DNA from: Aureispira anguillae
Lineage (GTDB): Bacteria > Bacteroidota > Bacteroidia > Chitinophagales > Saprospiraceae
Length of the DNA stretch: 64,000 nt
NCBI RefSeq assembly: GCF_026000115.1
Contig: NZ_AP026867.1
Span: 5,991,001-6,055,000, forward strand
Reading direction: 5' to 3'
The notes below the pieces were generated by a model. It did not search any database, had not been told where the DNA came from, and saw only the letters and a list, made by a program, of their open reading frames with translations. This document shows positions 18,364 to 27,362 of this stretch, piece by piece. The translations under genes were made by a program, and so were the position numbers. How positions within the stretch are numbered: the stretch's first letter is position 1; each line of letters starts with the position of its first letter.

Positions 18364-18407
18364 AAGTCGTATAGAACAGTTTTGAGTTCTATACGACTTC
18401 TTTTTTT
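18364..18407 (+). terminator. Rho-independent terminator of mnmG
   Basis: A perfect 14-bp stem (18364-18377 with 18386-18399), 8-nt loop and a run of seven T. Confidence 0.85.
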
Positions 18408-18605
18408 GAGTTGTATAAGATTGTTCTCCCCTAGCTACAACTGTTACTCCTTTTTGTTTTTTCAAATAATTAGGTACTCTTTAGCAATTTGGCACTAAAA
18501 TTAGATTAGGAAGAAAAGGCAAAATTTGACAGCATTAAGCGTTGTTCTTTATTTGCTTTATAAGATTCTGAATGGATCATCTAATTAACACACAAATTGA
18601 ACAGT

Positions 18606-20093
18606 ATGAACGAAGAAATTTATTTTTTGTACAAAGACCTCCCATATATTCAACAGAGATACATTTATCAGTTGTTTGAAAAATCTACAAAAATGAAGCG
18701 ATTGATTGAGGTCATCGAATCAAAAGGAAGGCACTTCAAGACCGTTTATGCCGTTAATTACATCTATAGTCAAGAAACCCAAACGACTGATTTCAAAGTG
18801 CTCATCAATCGTTTTTATAAGCTTCGCCAAGAACTAAAAGACTGGCTACTCAATCAGTTAAAGTATAGTCCAGTTTGTTTTACGGATGAAGAACAAGAGC
18901 TGATTTATCTAAAACAATTGATCATCAACAACGAGTATACTCTAGCTCGTGAACGGCTCAAAACACTAGAGCAAATTTGCTGGGAAAAAAACTTGTTTGA
19001 GCTACTCCATCAAGTGATTGAATTAAGGTTGCGCTGTATTCAAGCTTCTTCTACTTTGGGCGATTCTACGGAAGAAGAACTATTAGAACAATACGAACGG
19101 GCTCATGAATTATTTATGGTTTTATCCAAAATCAAGACAATTGGTTTTAAAACAGCTTATTCTCCTAAGGACAAAACAGATAAGTATCTAGAAAAAATCA
19201 AGACAATTATCCGTCCTTATACGCAATATCCAAGGTTCAAACTATTCTACCACTATATTGCCTTTTCTAAACGATTCGCCAGTATTAACAATAGCAAACA
19301 AGTAACCAGCCGCCACTTAAATGCGTTTAAGAAACTACAACAGGCACAGCCTGATATGCCTAAAATCTTTTTTGAACGACATTATAAAGAAAGGGATTAT
19401 TTTTATTCCTTAATGAAAGAAGCTGCCTTTTATTCCAATATGAATGAACATAAAAAAGCGCTAAAACTCATCAAAGAAATCGTTGCTTTCGAACAATCTA
19501 ACAAAGTTTATCTAACTAAAAATGATGGCTATATGAGCAATAAATTTATTATTGCGATGTGTGCTAAAGATTATGATTTTGCTTTTGGAGTACTCAAGGA
19601 ACGAAAAATATTTCAGGAAGTTAATAATGTAAAAAAACACGCCTATCCCTTTGAATGTATTTTATTGGATTTTTACAGTCAAGCATTTCCCTTTTATACC
19701 TGTACCACTGAAGAAATCAACCAATGGTTAACAATTTCTTTTGCTTATGAAAAATGCCAAGATGTCCTCTACCGTGGATTGCGCCAATTCGTTCACTTCA
19801 AAATTTATGTCATTACCCAAGAATGGGAAAAAGCACAAAACATGATTAACAATCCGCATAGCTTGGCTTTTTATGATGCTTATGGAAAAAACTTTGATTT
19901 TCAGACTTTTTTCCAAACAACCCTTGATTTGTTATTGCAACAAGATCGATTAGCATTGCAGCAATATAGAACAGTATTAAAACAAGAAAAGAAAAGATTA
20001 AAACCTAAACTCCCTCCTGTTTTTTGGTCTTGGTTGACTTGGGCTGAGCAAATTTGTCAGTATCACGAAAAAAAATTAAAAGGTGCTACCTAA
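18606..20093 (+). CDS. helical repeat protein of unknown function
   Basis: A 495-aa protein with no signal peptide, rich in Lys, Gln, Tyr and Leu and predicted to be almost all helix, in a TPR-like style (YFYSLMKEAAFYSNMNEHKK, FAFGVLKERKIF). I see no catalytic motif. It resembles in composition and layout the 44873-46282 protein, so the two may be distant paralogues of a Bacteroidota-specific helical family, but I cannot show this by eye. The ATG at 18606 is preferred to a TTG three codons upstream. It stands alone between a terminator and a repeat-rich spacer. Confidence 0.65.
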   Translation: MNEEIYFLYKDLPYIQQRYIYQLFEKSTKMKRLIEVIESKGRHFKTVYAVNYIYSQETQTTDFKVLINRFYKLRQELKDWLLNQLKYSPVCFTDEEQELIYLKQLIINNEYTLARERLKTLEQICWEKNLFELLHQVIELRLRCIQASSTLGDSTEEELLEQYERAHELFMVLSKIKTIGFKTAYSPKDKTDKYLEKIKTIIRPYTQYPRFKLFYHYIAFSKRFASINNSKQVTSRHLNAFKKLQQAQPDMPKIFFERHYKERDYFYSLMKEAAFYSNMNEHKKALKLIKEIVAFEQSNKVYLTKNDGYMSNKFIIAMCAKDYDFAFGVLKERKIFQEVNNVKKHAYPFECILLDFYSQAFPFYTCTTEEINQWLTISFAYEKCQDVLYRGLRQFVHFKIYVITQEWEKAQNMINNPHSLAFYDAYGKNFDFQTFFQTTLDLLLQQDRLALQQYRTVLKQEKKRLKPKLPPVFWSWLTWAEQICQYHEKKLKGAT

Positions 20094-20172
20094 ATAGACC
20101 TTTGTTAATCCTCCTCTATCGCTAAATAAAGATTGGCTAGCATACAGTTTTGGCCTAAAAACCTTATTATTA

Positions 20173-20345
20173 CAAATAATACTCCGCTGATTTAGCTTTG
20201 CTGCTTCTTCGAGGTAGCTTCGCTGCTAGGTTAGCTAGTGCGCTAGTGCTTATGAGCTCCCTGAGGTCGGTTCGTTATCACTCGTGAGCCAGCAAGCGGG
20301 GTTCTTTGTAGTTACTACATGAGCCTTGTTACGCACTCTGTTTGG
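20173..20345. repeat. dispersed intergenic repeat, copy 2
   Basis: Related in reverse orientation to 12230-12405; the core 20226-20303 is about 95% identical to the reverse complement of 12281-12357. It consists of short hyphenated palindromes such as GCTAGTGCGCTAGTGC, and AGCTTCGCTGC/GAGGTAGCTTCG-type units. Confidence 0.8.
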
Positions 20346-20397
20346 GTTTCTAGCGGAGTAATGTGCAAAGATTCTTTTTAAAATTTTACAGCTTTTA

Positions 20398-20428
20398 TTT
20401 TTCTTCGAAAATAGGTTTTCTACCTTTG
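20398..20428 (+). promoter_or_regulatory. probable promoter of the 2-oxoacid dehydrogenase E1 gene
   Basis: TACCTTTG (20421-20428) is a perfect -7 box; 20 nt upstream is TTT rather than TTG. The start codon is 87 nt further on. Confidence 0.5.
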
Positions 20429-20514
20429 CTTTGTATTTTAATATCATTTTGAATCAAAAAGATTCTTCATTAATTTTATAGAACCATTAGGTTCCTAAAT
20501 TATCACTCAAAAAA

Positions 20515-22494
20515 ATGATCAGCTACAACAAAAAGCGATTGAGCAAAAAGAAATTATTAGAGCTTTATCGCGCCTTGCTCAAACCTCGTATGATAGAGGA
20601 AAAAATGTTGGTTTTATTACGTCAAGGACGTATCAGCAAATGGTTTGCAGGAATTGGACAAGAAGCCATTGCTGTTGGGGTAACAGCAGCTTTAGAGCAG
20701 GATGAACACATCTTTACCATGCATCGCAATTTAGGAGTGTTTACAACAAGAGAAGTTCCTTTAGAGCGTTTATTTTGTCAATGGCAGGGCAAATTACCTG
20801 GTTTTACCAAAGGACGTGATCGTTCTTTTCACTTTGGAGCGCCAGAATTTAATATAGTTGGGATGATTTCTCATCTTGGTCCACAACTTTCTTTTGCAGG
20901 AGGGGTCGGTTTAGCAAGCAATTTGGCAAAAGAAGGGAAAGTAGCAGTAGCGTTTACAGGAGAAGGAGGAACAAGTGAGGGAGATTTTCACGAAGCACTT
21001 AATGTAGCAGCAGTCTGGAACCTACCCGTTATTTTTGTTATTGAGAACAATGGCTATGGTTTGTCTACACCTACTACAGAACAATATGCCTGTGAAGATT
21101 TAGTAGACCGTGCCAAAGGCTACGGTATGGAAGGACACAAAATAGATGGCAACAATATCTTAGAGGTATATGATACCGTTGACAAATTGGCCAAATCTAT
21201 GCGCAAAAACCCTCGTCCTGTCTTATTAGAATGCAAAACATTCCGTATGCGTGGACACGAAGAGGCCTCAGGCACCAAATATGTTCCCAAAGAATTGATG
21301 GAACGTTGGGCTAAAAAAGATCCCATCAGCAACTATGAGCAATTTTTAATCAAAGAAGATATTCTAACCGAAGAGGCTATTCAAGAATTGCGCAAAGCAT
21401 ACAAAAAAGAAATTGAAGATGGGCTAGCCATTGCTTATGCTACTCCTGATGTTGAAGCGGATTTAACCACAGAAATTGGTGATTTGTTCGCTCCTCACAC
21501 CTCTGTTTCTAAGGCTCCTGCAACCGCCCAAGTGAGTACCCGTCGTTTTGTAGATGCGATCTCTGATGGTTTGCGTCAGGCAATGGAGAAATACGACAAT
21601 TTGGTCTTAATGGGACAAGATATTGCCGATTATGGAGGTGTTTTTAAAATTACAGACGGATTTACAGAGCAATTTGGCAAAGATAGAGTACGCAATACGC
21701 CCTTGTGTGAAAGTGCAATTATTGGAGTTGCTTTAGGCTTGAGTCTAAAAGGGTATAAGGCAATGGTAGAAATGCAATTTGCTGATTTTGTCACTTGTGG
21801 ATTCAATCAAATTGTTAATAATGCCGCTAAATTGCATTATCGTTGGGGACAAAATGTAGATTTGGTGTTGCGAATGCCTACTGGAGGTGGTGTTGGAGCT
21901 GGTCCTTTCCACTCTCAAAGCAATGAAGCATGGTTTTTTCATGTTCCTGGTCTACGAATTGTTTATCCATCGAATCCAGAAGATGCAAAAGGTTTATTAT
22001 TAGCAGCGTTTGAAGATCCTAACCCTGTTCTATTTTTTGAACATAAAGCACTCTACCGCTCTATGTCTGCTGATATTCCAGATGATTATTATACCATAGA
22101 AATCGGTAAGGCAGCTATTGCAAGAACGGGTTCAGAAGCGACAATTATTACGTATGGTAATGCTGTACATTGGGCAAAAGCCGCAGTAGAAACCTTGGGC
22201 GTAGATGTCGAAGTCATTGACTTGCGTACCTTATTGCCGTTGGATTATGAAACCATTGCTGCTTCTGTTGAAAAAACAAATCGGGTACTATTGCTTCATG
22301 AAGATACCATGATTGGAGGTATTGGTGGAGAGTTGTCAGCTTATATTGCTGAGAATTTGTTTGAGCACCTAGATGCTCCTATCAAACGAGTAGCAAGCTT
22401 GGATACTCCTTTCCCTTTTGCTAAAGATTTGGAACGTCAATTTTTGCCGCAAGAGCGTTTATTAACGGCTTTAGAAGAGTTATTGGCGTATTAG
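20515..22494 (+). CDS. fused 2-oxoacid dehydrogenase E1 alpha-beta (branched-chain type)
   Basis: A 659-aa thiamine-diphosphate enzyme in which the E1 alpha and E1 beta subunits are joined. The alpha half (residues about 1-330) has GQEAIAVGV, HRNLGVF and the ThDP motif GEGGTSEGDF (about 149) to ENNGYGLS (about 177). A linker with Pro/Ala/Thr leads to the beta half, which begins near STRRFVDAISDGLRQAM (about 343) and contains VLMGQDIADYGG, LCESAIIGVALG and a transketolase C-terminal domain (VLLLHEDTMIGGIGGEL). This is the E1 part of a 2-oxoacid dehydrogenase complex, most like branched-chain 2-oxoacid dehydrogenase; E2 and E3 are not nearby. Fused E1 is common in Bacteroidota. The exact 2-oxoacid cannot be decided from the sequence. 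Confidence 0.92.
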   Translation: MISYNKKRLSKKKLLELYRALLKPRMIEEKMLVLLRQGRISKWFAGIGQEAIAVGVTAALEQDEHIFTMHRNLGVFTTREVPLERLFCQWQGKLPGFTKGRDRSFHFGAPEFNIVGMISHLGPQLSFAGGVGLASNLAKEGKVAVAFTGEGGTSEGDFHEALNVAAVWNLPVIFVIENNGYGLSTPTTEQYACEDLVDRAKGYGMEGHKIDGNNILEVYDTVDKLAKSMRKNPRPVLLECKTFRMRGHEEASGTKYVPKELMERWAKKDPISNYEQFLIKEDILTEEAIQELRKAYKKEIEDGLAIAYATPDVEADLTTEIGDLFAPHTSVSKAPATAQVSTRRFVDAISDGLRQAMEKYDNLVLMGQDIADYGGVFKITDGFTEQFGKDRVRNTPLCESAIIGVALGLSLKGYKAMVEMQFADFVTCGFNQIVNNAAKLHYRWGQNVDLVLRMPTGGGVGAGPFHSQSNEAWFFHVPGLRIVYPSNPEDAKGLLLAAFEDPNPVLFFEHKALYRSMSADIPDDYYTIEIGKAAIARTGSEATIITYGNAVHWAKAAVETLGVDVEVIDLRTLLPLDYETIAASVEKTNRVLLLHEDTMIGGIGGELSAYIAENLFEHLDAPIKRVASLDTPFPFAKDLERQFLPQERLLTALEELLAY

Positions 22495-22514
22495 AAACAA
22501 AACTTAATTTTAGT

Positions 22515-22556
22515 AAAAAAGATGTGTTAGAATCTAGGACTAACACATCTTTTTTA
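22515..22556 (+). terminator. Rho-independent terminator of the E1 gene
   Basis: A 16-bp stem including A-run and T-run (22515-22530 with 22540-22555) and 9-nt loop, 20 nt after the stop codon. Confidence 0.85.
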
Positions 22557-22688
22557 TTTTATAATAGCAATGATATTCTGTTGACTAATTTTTCGGTCAC
22601 TTAAATGAAAGGGTTTTGTAGTTTGCTAACTTACTGTACTTGTATTGTAATTACTACCATTTTTAAGTCAATATCGTTCATAATAATA

Positions 22689-22892
22689 CTAGACTTATTT
22701 TCGTAAAACACGCTAGACTTATTTTCGTAAAACACGCTAGACTTATTTTCATGCAACACACTAGACTTATTTTCGTAAAACATGCTAGACTTATTTTCAT
22801 GCAACACACTAGACTTATTTTCGTAAAACATGCTAGACTTATTTTCATGCAACACGCTAAACTTATTTTCGTAAAACACGCTAGACTTATTA
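22689..22892. repeat. eight-unit 24-bp tandem repeat upstream of the Fic gene
   Basis: Eight full units of exactly 24 bp start at 22689, 22713, 22737, 22761, 22785, 22809, 22833 and 22857, and a 12-bp partial unit ends at 22892, only 12 nt before the Fic start codon. All begin CTAGACTTATTTTC (one CTAAAC). Two variants occur in the order A A B A B A B A (A: GTAAAACA, B: ATGCAACA), so the array appears to have grown partly by 48-bp doublets. There are no unique spacers, so it is not CRISPR. Confidence 0.95.
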
Positions 22893-22904
22893 ATAAAAAA
22901 ACAT

Positions 22905-24431
22905 ATGGCTCATCCAAGTAAAAAACTTGCAGAATCTCTTGCAATACTTCGAGAATTGCAGCAAACTACAGGTATTGCAATAAAAACGTCTGAAATAAGT
23001 AGGACACATAGAGAGCGTCTTAATAGAAATGGATTTTTACAAAAAGTAGCCAAAGGTTGGTATATTACGACTAACCCTAATGAAAAAGCAGGAGATAGCA
23101 GCTCTTGGTATACCTCATATTGGCAATTTTGTAGTCGCTATTTGAATGAAAAATATACCAATCAATATTGTATTTCTGCCGATCAATCTATAATGATTCA
23201 TTCAGGTAATAATACAATACCTCAACAGCTAATTGTACGTGCTCTCAAGGCACCTAATTTAGCTATAAATTTGCTGCATGATACCTCTCTGTTTATATGG
23301 AAATCCCCACTACCTGCTTCAATAGAAATGACAGTAAAAAATGGAGTTAATATAATGACGATACCTTTAGCTCTTATACATTGCTCTCCTAGCATCTTCG
23401 AAAAAAATCCAATTGAAGTAACAACTGTTTTAGCTCAGATTAGAAGTTCATCTGAAATTATAACCCATCTTTTAAATGGCTCTCATAGTGTTATTGCAGG
23501 AAGGTTAGCAGGTGCCTTTCGGAATATAGGACAAAATCAATTTGCCAATGATATTATAAAAACCATGACTGCTGCTGATTTTCGGGTTCGTGAGATCAAC
23601 CCATTCAAAACAAAACCGCTTATTAAATTATCATTTAGGAACCCTTCCCCATATCCCAATAGACTAAAATTAATGTGGCAAAACATGAGAACTTTAGTTT
23701 TAAAACATTTTCCTGATCCCCCTGGTTTACCTAAAGATAAAACACAATATCTTAAATCAATTGATGCAATTTATGTTACAGATGCTTATCACTCTCTTTC
23801 TATAGAACAATATAACGTAAGCCCTCAACTCATAGAAAAAGTAAAAACTGGTGATTGGGATATAAAAAATGAAGGAGATAAAAAACAACGAGATGCCATG
23901 GCTGCTAGAGGATATTGGCAAGCAACACAAGTTGTTCGAAACAGTATAAAAAGCATTCTAAATGGAGCTAACCCTGGAGAAATAATAGAACAAGATCATG
24001 GAGATTGGTATCGAGAATTATTTGCACCTAGTGTAACTGCGGGGATATTAAAGGTTAGTGAATTAGCAGGTTACAGAACCCATCAAGTATACATCACTCA
24101 ATCCAAACATATTCCTTTAAATAAAGACGCAGTACTTGACTCTATGCCTATTTTATTTGAACTTTTAAAAACAGAGCCGCATGCAGGAGTTCGTGCGGTT
24201 CTTGGACATTTTATTTTTGTCTATATCCACCCATACATAGATGGAAATGGAAGAATGGCAAGGTTTCTTATGAATACAATGCTTGCTTCTGGCGGATACC
24301 CTTGGACAGTTATTCCTCTTGAAAAACGCAAAAATTATATGGATTCTCTTGAAAAGATTAGCGTAGATCAAAACATAGAGCCTTTCGTAATATTTATAGC
24401 AGACTTAGTCAAACAAAATCTTATAGACTAG
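22905..24431 (+). CDS. Fic domain protein with AbiEi-like winged-helix N-terminus
   Basis: A 508-aa protein. Residues 1-60 look like the winged-helix domain of AbiEi-type antitoxins (LQKVAKGWYITTNPNE), followed by an alpha/beta region to about 240. The Fic domain fills the C-terminal half with an intact active motif HPYIDGNGRMAR at residues 442-453, where His442 is the expected catalytic base; Fic enzymes transfer AMP or another nucleotide moiety to target hydroxyls. An inhibitory-helix motif of the (S/T)xxxE type is seen at SLSIEQ (297-302), placing it with intramolecularly inhibited class II Fic proteins, though Gly/Asn after Glu is Gln. The tandem repeats immediately upstream suggest autoregulation by the winged helix. 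Target unknown. Confidence 0.85.
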   Translation: MAHPSKKLAESLAILRELQQTTGIAIKTSEISRTHRERLNRNGFLQKVAKGWYITTNPNEKAGDSSSWYTSYWQFCSRYLNEKYTNQYCISADQSIMIHSGNNTIPQQLIVRALKAPNLAINLLHDTSLFIWKSPLPASIEMTVKNGVNIMTIPLALIHCSPSIFEKNPIEVTTVLAQIRSSSEIITHLLNGSHSVIAGRLAGAFRNIGQNQFANDIIKTMTAADFRVREINPFKTKPLIKLSFRNPSPYPNRLKLMWQNMRTLVLKHFPDPPGLPKDKTQYLKSIDAIYVTDAYHSLSIEQYNVSPQLIEKVKTGDWDIKNEGDKKQRDAMAARGYWQATQVVRNSIKSILNGANPGEIIEQDHGDWYRELFAPSVTAGILKVSELAGYRTHQVYITQSKHIPLNKDAVLDSMPILFELLKTEPHAGVRAVLGHFIFVYIHPYIDGNGRMARFLMNTMLASGGYPWTVIPLEKRKNYMDSLEKISVDQNIEPFVIFIADLVKQNLID

Positions 24432-24472
24432 ATCTCTAATTTAGTTTTATCGCCATTGCTGTTTTTTTAGTA

Positions 24473-24512
24473 AAAAAGGTACTTAAATAGTTCTCTAAAG
24501 CCATTTAAGTAC
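24473..24512 (-). terminator. terminator of the polyferredoxin operon
   Basis: A perfect 10-bp stem (24479-24488 with 24503-24512); on the minus strand it is followed by six T (24473-24478). It lies just past the stop of the 24534-25901 gene and between convergent genes. Confidence 0.7.
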
Positions 24513-24533
24513 TCTATTTAAAAATAATTTATC

Positions 24534-25901
24534 TTACAAAAAAGTTACATCATCCATTTTAACATGTATATTTCGCACATCTAACGCACGATCGTTAATA
24601 TCTTCATTGCTATTCTCTAACCGCAATACACCACGAGGGCAAACAGCAGAACAAATACCACAACCGACACAAGAAGCACGAACAATATCTTGACCTCGTT
24701 GTGCATAGTGGCGAACATCAATCCCCATTTCACAATACGTTGAACAATTGCCACAAGAAATGCACTGTCCTCCGTTGGTTGTGATTCTAAAACGAGATTT
24801 AACTTTTTGGTACAGCCCCAGCATGGCAGCCATTGGACAACCAAAACGGCACCAAGATCGATTTCCTAATAACGGGTACATTCCTGTTCCAATTACTCCT
24901 GAAAACATAGAAGCAATAAAAAAGCCATAGCCTTTTTTATAACTAGCTGTAAATGTGCCCAACAATTCATTTTGCATCTGATGGTTTACCCACAAAAGAA
25001 CCGTTAATACGGTAATTGCTACTAGAATAGAATAAATCAATACTCGTTCTATTTTCCAAGCAGTTAACGATTTATCCGATAGTTGACGAAAGGGATCTCC
25101 TGCTGTTTCTGCTAGGCCTCCACAGCCACATACCCATGAGCAATACCATCGTTTTCCGTACAAATAAGTCAAAATAGGAGTTGCAATAAAAGGCATAAAA
25201 AACCCTACACCAATAATAAGATAACCAATATCACCTACACTGCTAGGATGATTCCAATTTAGTGTCCATTCGGGACGCAAGGCATAAGAATCTAGGGGCC
25301 AGAAATACGAAAAATATTCTTCAGGCTGATTCATTGCGGCTAAAAAGGCAGGTATTAAATATGCGAAACTCAATTGAAAAGACATAACAGACATTGTTCT
25401 GTACACCTGATAACGATTGTGTTTGTATTTAGCCATAAACTTAACCCCCATTAAGATGACCGCAAACGTATAAAAAGTTCCATAAACAAACCATTGGTTT
25501 GCTTCTTTGCCTCGAAGTAAATAGCTAAGTGGGTCATGCATTCGTATCAGTCCTTCTATATACTGAGGAAACCAATACAAACAAATGTAAAATCCTGTTA
25601 GTAATACGCCCAACATCCAAGCAAAACCGCCTCTAGCTGAAATGCTTTTGAAGAAAACGCCATTGTTTTTTATGCCTTCTGTTTTTCCGTTATACTCAGA
25701 GTAAGTATATAATAAACTTCCTGCGCTAATCCCCCCAGCTGCTACTAAAAAGAACGTTAAAGGAGCATGAACAGCCTGTCCTGCCCACCCAATAAATAAA
25801 GCTAATAATCCAACTGCAACTAATCCAAGGGCTAACCGCTGTAGACCATTTAAATTTTGTTGATCTGGGTTGGACAAAGCCATGCTTACATCATTATTCA
25901 T
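24534..25901 (-). CDS. membrane-bound 4Fe-4S polyferredoxin (NapH/CcoG-like)
   Basis: A 455-aa integral membrane protein with about eight hydrophobic helices, membrane-proximal cysteine motifs YCSWVCGCGG and WCRFGCPM (as in NapH-type quinol-electron-transfer proteins), and two C-terminal ferredoxin clusters, CISCGNCSTYCEMGI and CVGCGICSAVCPRGV. The first cluster has Glu-Met after its fourth Cys in place of Pro. It likely passes electrons between a membrane quinone pool and a soluble partner. It starts 29 nt after the FAD oxidoreductase gene in the same operon, which is a natural partner. The N-terminal hydrophobic region is longer than in NapH. Confidence 0.85.
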   Translation of the reverse strand: MNNDVSMALSNPDQQNLNGLQRLALGLVAVGLLALFIGWAGQAVHAPLTFFLVAAGGISAGSLLYTYSEYNGKTEGIKNNGVFFKSISARGGFAWMLGVLLTGFYICLYWFPQYIEGLIRMHDPLSYLLRGKEANQWFVYGTFYTFAVILMGVKFMAKYKHNRYQVYRTMSVMSFQLSFAYLIPAFLAAMNQPEEYFSYFWPLDSYALRPEWTLNWNHPSSVGDIGYLIIGVGFFMPFIATPILTYLYGKRWYCSWVCGCGGLAETAGDPFRQLSDKSLTAWKIERVLIYSILVAITVLTVLLWVNHQMQNELLGTFTASYKKGYGFFIASMFSGVIGTGMYPLLGNRSWCRFGCPMAAMLGLYQKVKSRFRITTNGGQCISCGNCSTYCEMGIDVRHYAQRGQDIVRASCVGCGICSAVCPRGVLRLENSNEDINDRALDVRNIHVKMDDVTFL

Positions 25902-25930
25902 GATATTAATTTTTCAAGTTGTCAATTAGA

Positions 25931-27310
25931 TTATTTAGAGCTTGCTAATTTGCCTTTTAAGAAACGTAAAGCAGCAGTGAGACTTCGTTTTTGTTTGAGT
26001 TTGAGTTGGGTATTAAATGCTTGATTGTACTGCGCCACAATAGCTGCTTCATATTCATCAAAAAATTCTGGATCAAAATTCGCCAAGCTCAAGTTTTGGA
26101 GCACCTCCTCAATATGTGTGTTGTCTTGAATCCATTTTTCGCAAACTTCATGGCGGTATCGAATTCCCATCAAATTAAACCCTAAAACAGCTTTGGACGC
26201 TTTATCAAAAACTAAACGGACACTTTTTCGTCCCTCTTCATGCTCCCAATAAAGATTAACATGATTTTCGGGAGGGTTCGCCAGTACCGTTCCATAGACT
26301 TGATATTCAATATCTAAAAATTTAGCAGAATTAAACCACAATCTAGGTTGATAAGCTGTTCGGTTCCCGCAAATGGTATGCGCAACGGTTTCGCCCATCA
26401 TACGCCCAGTATACCAAATTGCCTCTATTGGACGACGCCCTGGCAGGGGATTCATCATTTGAGCACAATCTCCAAGTGCATAAACGTCTGGAGCTGTTGT
26501 TTCCAAATAATCATTTACTAAAACACCACGCTGTATATCAATATCACAATGTTCTGATTCCTTTAAAAATTTGACATTGGGACTCACTCCTGCCGTTAGT
26601 CCTACAAACTGGCAAGGAATTTCTTCTCCTGTATTGGTGACAATGGCTCTTGCCCTTCCTTGGGCATCAGGCAAAATTTCTTTAAGTTCTGTGCTAAGAC
26701 GCAAATCAATATGATGTTCCTTAATGTGGCGGTTTATCATTTCGGATTCTCCTTTGGGCATAACAGCATTCCAATAACTAGGCTCCCGAACTAAAAAGGT
26801 AACAGGGATATTTCTAGATTGAAACATTTCTGCCATCTCCAAGCCAATCAAACCTCCCCCAACAATCACCGCTCGTTCTAAGTCTTTGCTGTACTTTTCC
26901 ATTCCCTCTAAGTCTTGATAGCTATACATCCCTTGAACAGCTTCTAGATCTTGCCCTGGCCAACCAAAACGATTCGGAATAGAACCACAAGCGATTATTA
27001 ATTTATCATAACTTATGACATCGCCTTTACGCATGGATAATTCTTTGGTTCTAGTATTGACCCCATCTACATAATCAAACACCAAGTCAATGCGATTTTT
27101 TTCCCAAAACCATGGTTCATAGGGCTGGGTATTTTCAAACTTCATATGCCCCATATAAATATACATCAAAGCTGTTCTAGAGAAAAAATACTTTGTTTCT
27201 CCTGAAATTATAGTAATTTTTTTATCACTTAATTTTCGGATAAATCGTGCAGCAGTAACGCCACTAATTCCATTCCCTATAATCACAACATGTTCCTTAT
27301 CTTTCGCCAT
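25931..27310 (-). CDS. NAD(P)/FAD-dependent oxidoreductase
   Basis: A 459-aa flavoprotein of the pyridine-nucleotide-disulfide reductase superfamily. The N-terminal FAD motif is VVIIGNGISGVTAARF, the NAD(P) motif is AVIVGGGLIGLEMAEMF in the middle, and the second FAD motif is VYALGDCAQM. There is no CxxxxC redox disulfide, so it resembles rubredoxin/ferredoxin reductases or the FAD part of NirB rather than a disulfide reductase. The C-terminal 110 residues are atypical and probably bind the partner. Its tight linkage with the polyferredoxin gene argues for electron exchange between the two. Confidence 0.85.
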   Translation of the reverse strand: MAKDKEHVVIIGNGISGVTAARFIRKLSDKKITIISGETKYFFSRTALMYIYMGHMKFENTQPYEPWFWEKNRIDLVFDYVDGVNTRTKELSMRKGDVISYDKLIIACGSIPNRFGWPGQDLEAVQGMYSYQDLEGMEKYSKDLERAVIVGGGLIGLEMAEMFQSRNIPVTFLVREPSYWNAVMPKGESEMINRHIKEHHIDLRLSTELKEILPDAQGRARAIVTNTGEEIPCQFVGLTAGVSPNVKFLKESEHCDIDIQRGVLVNDYLETTAPDVYALGDCAQMMNPLPGRRPIEAIWYTGRMMGETVAHTICGNRTAYQPRLWFNSAKFLDIEYQVYGTVLANPPENHVNLYWEHEEGRKSVRLVFDKASKAVLGFNLMGIRYRHEVCEKWIQDNTHIEEVLQNLSLANFDPEFFDEYEAAIVAQYNQAFNTQLKLKQKRSLTAALRFLKGKLASSK

Positions 27311-27362
27311 ATCAACAGAAAGTATTTTGGTTATTAAATGGATGTATATTTAATTAGTGCCC

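Larger units (their letters stand above)
20094..20514. other. repeat-containing intergenic region
   Basis: A 421-nt spacer holding the dispersed repeat (20173-20345) and the likely E1 promoter (20398-20428). I see no gene. Confidence 0.6.

Noticed and set aside
22689-22892. CRISPR array
   Set aside because: Units are contiguous with no unique spacers, and no cas gene is present.
22631-22944. Leftward repeat-encoded ORFs (FYENKSS-type and FTKISLAC-type)
   Set aside because: They are open only because the 24-bp repeat is a multiple of three; no ribosome site, no variation pattern of coding sequence.
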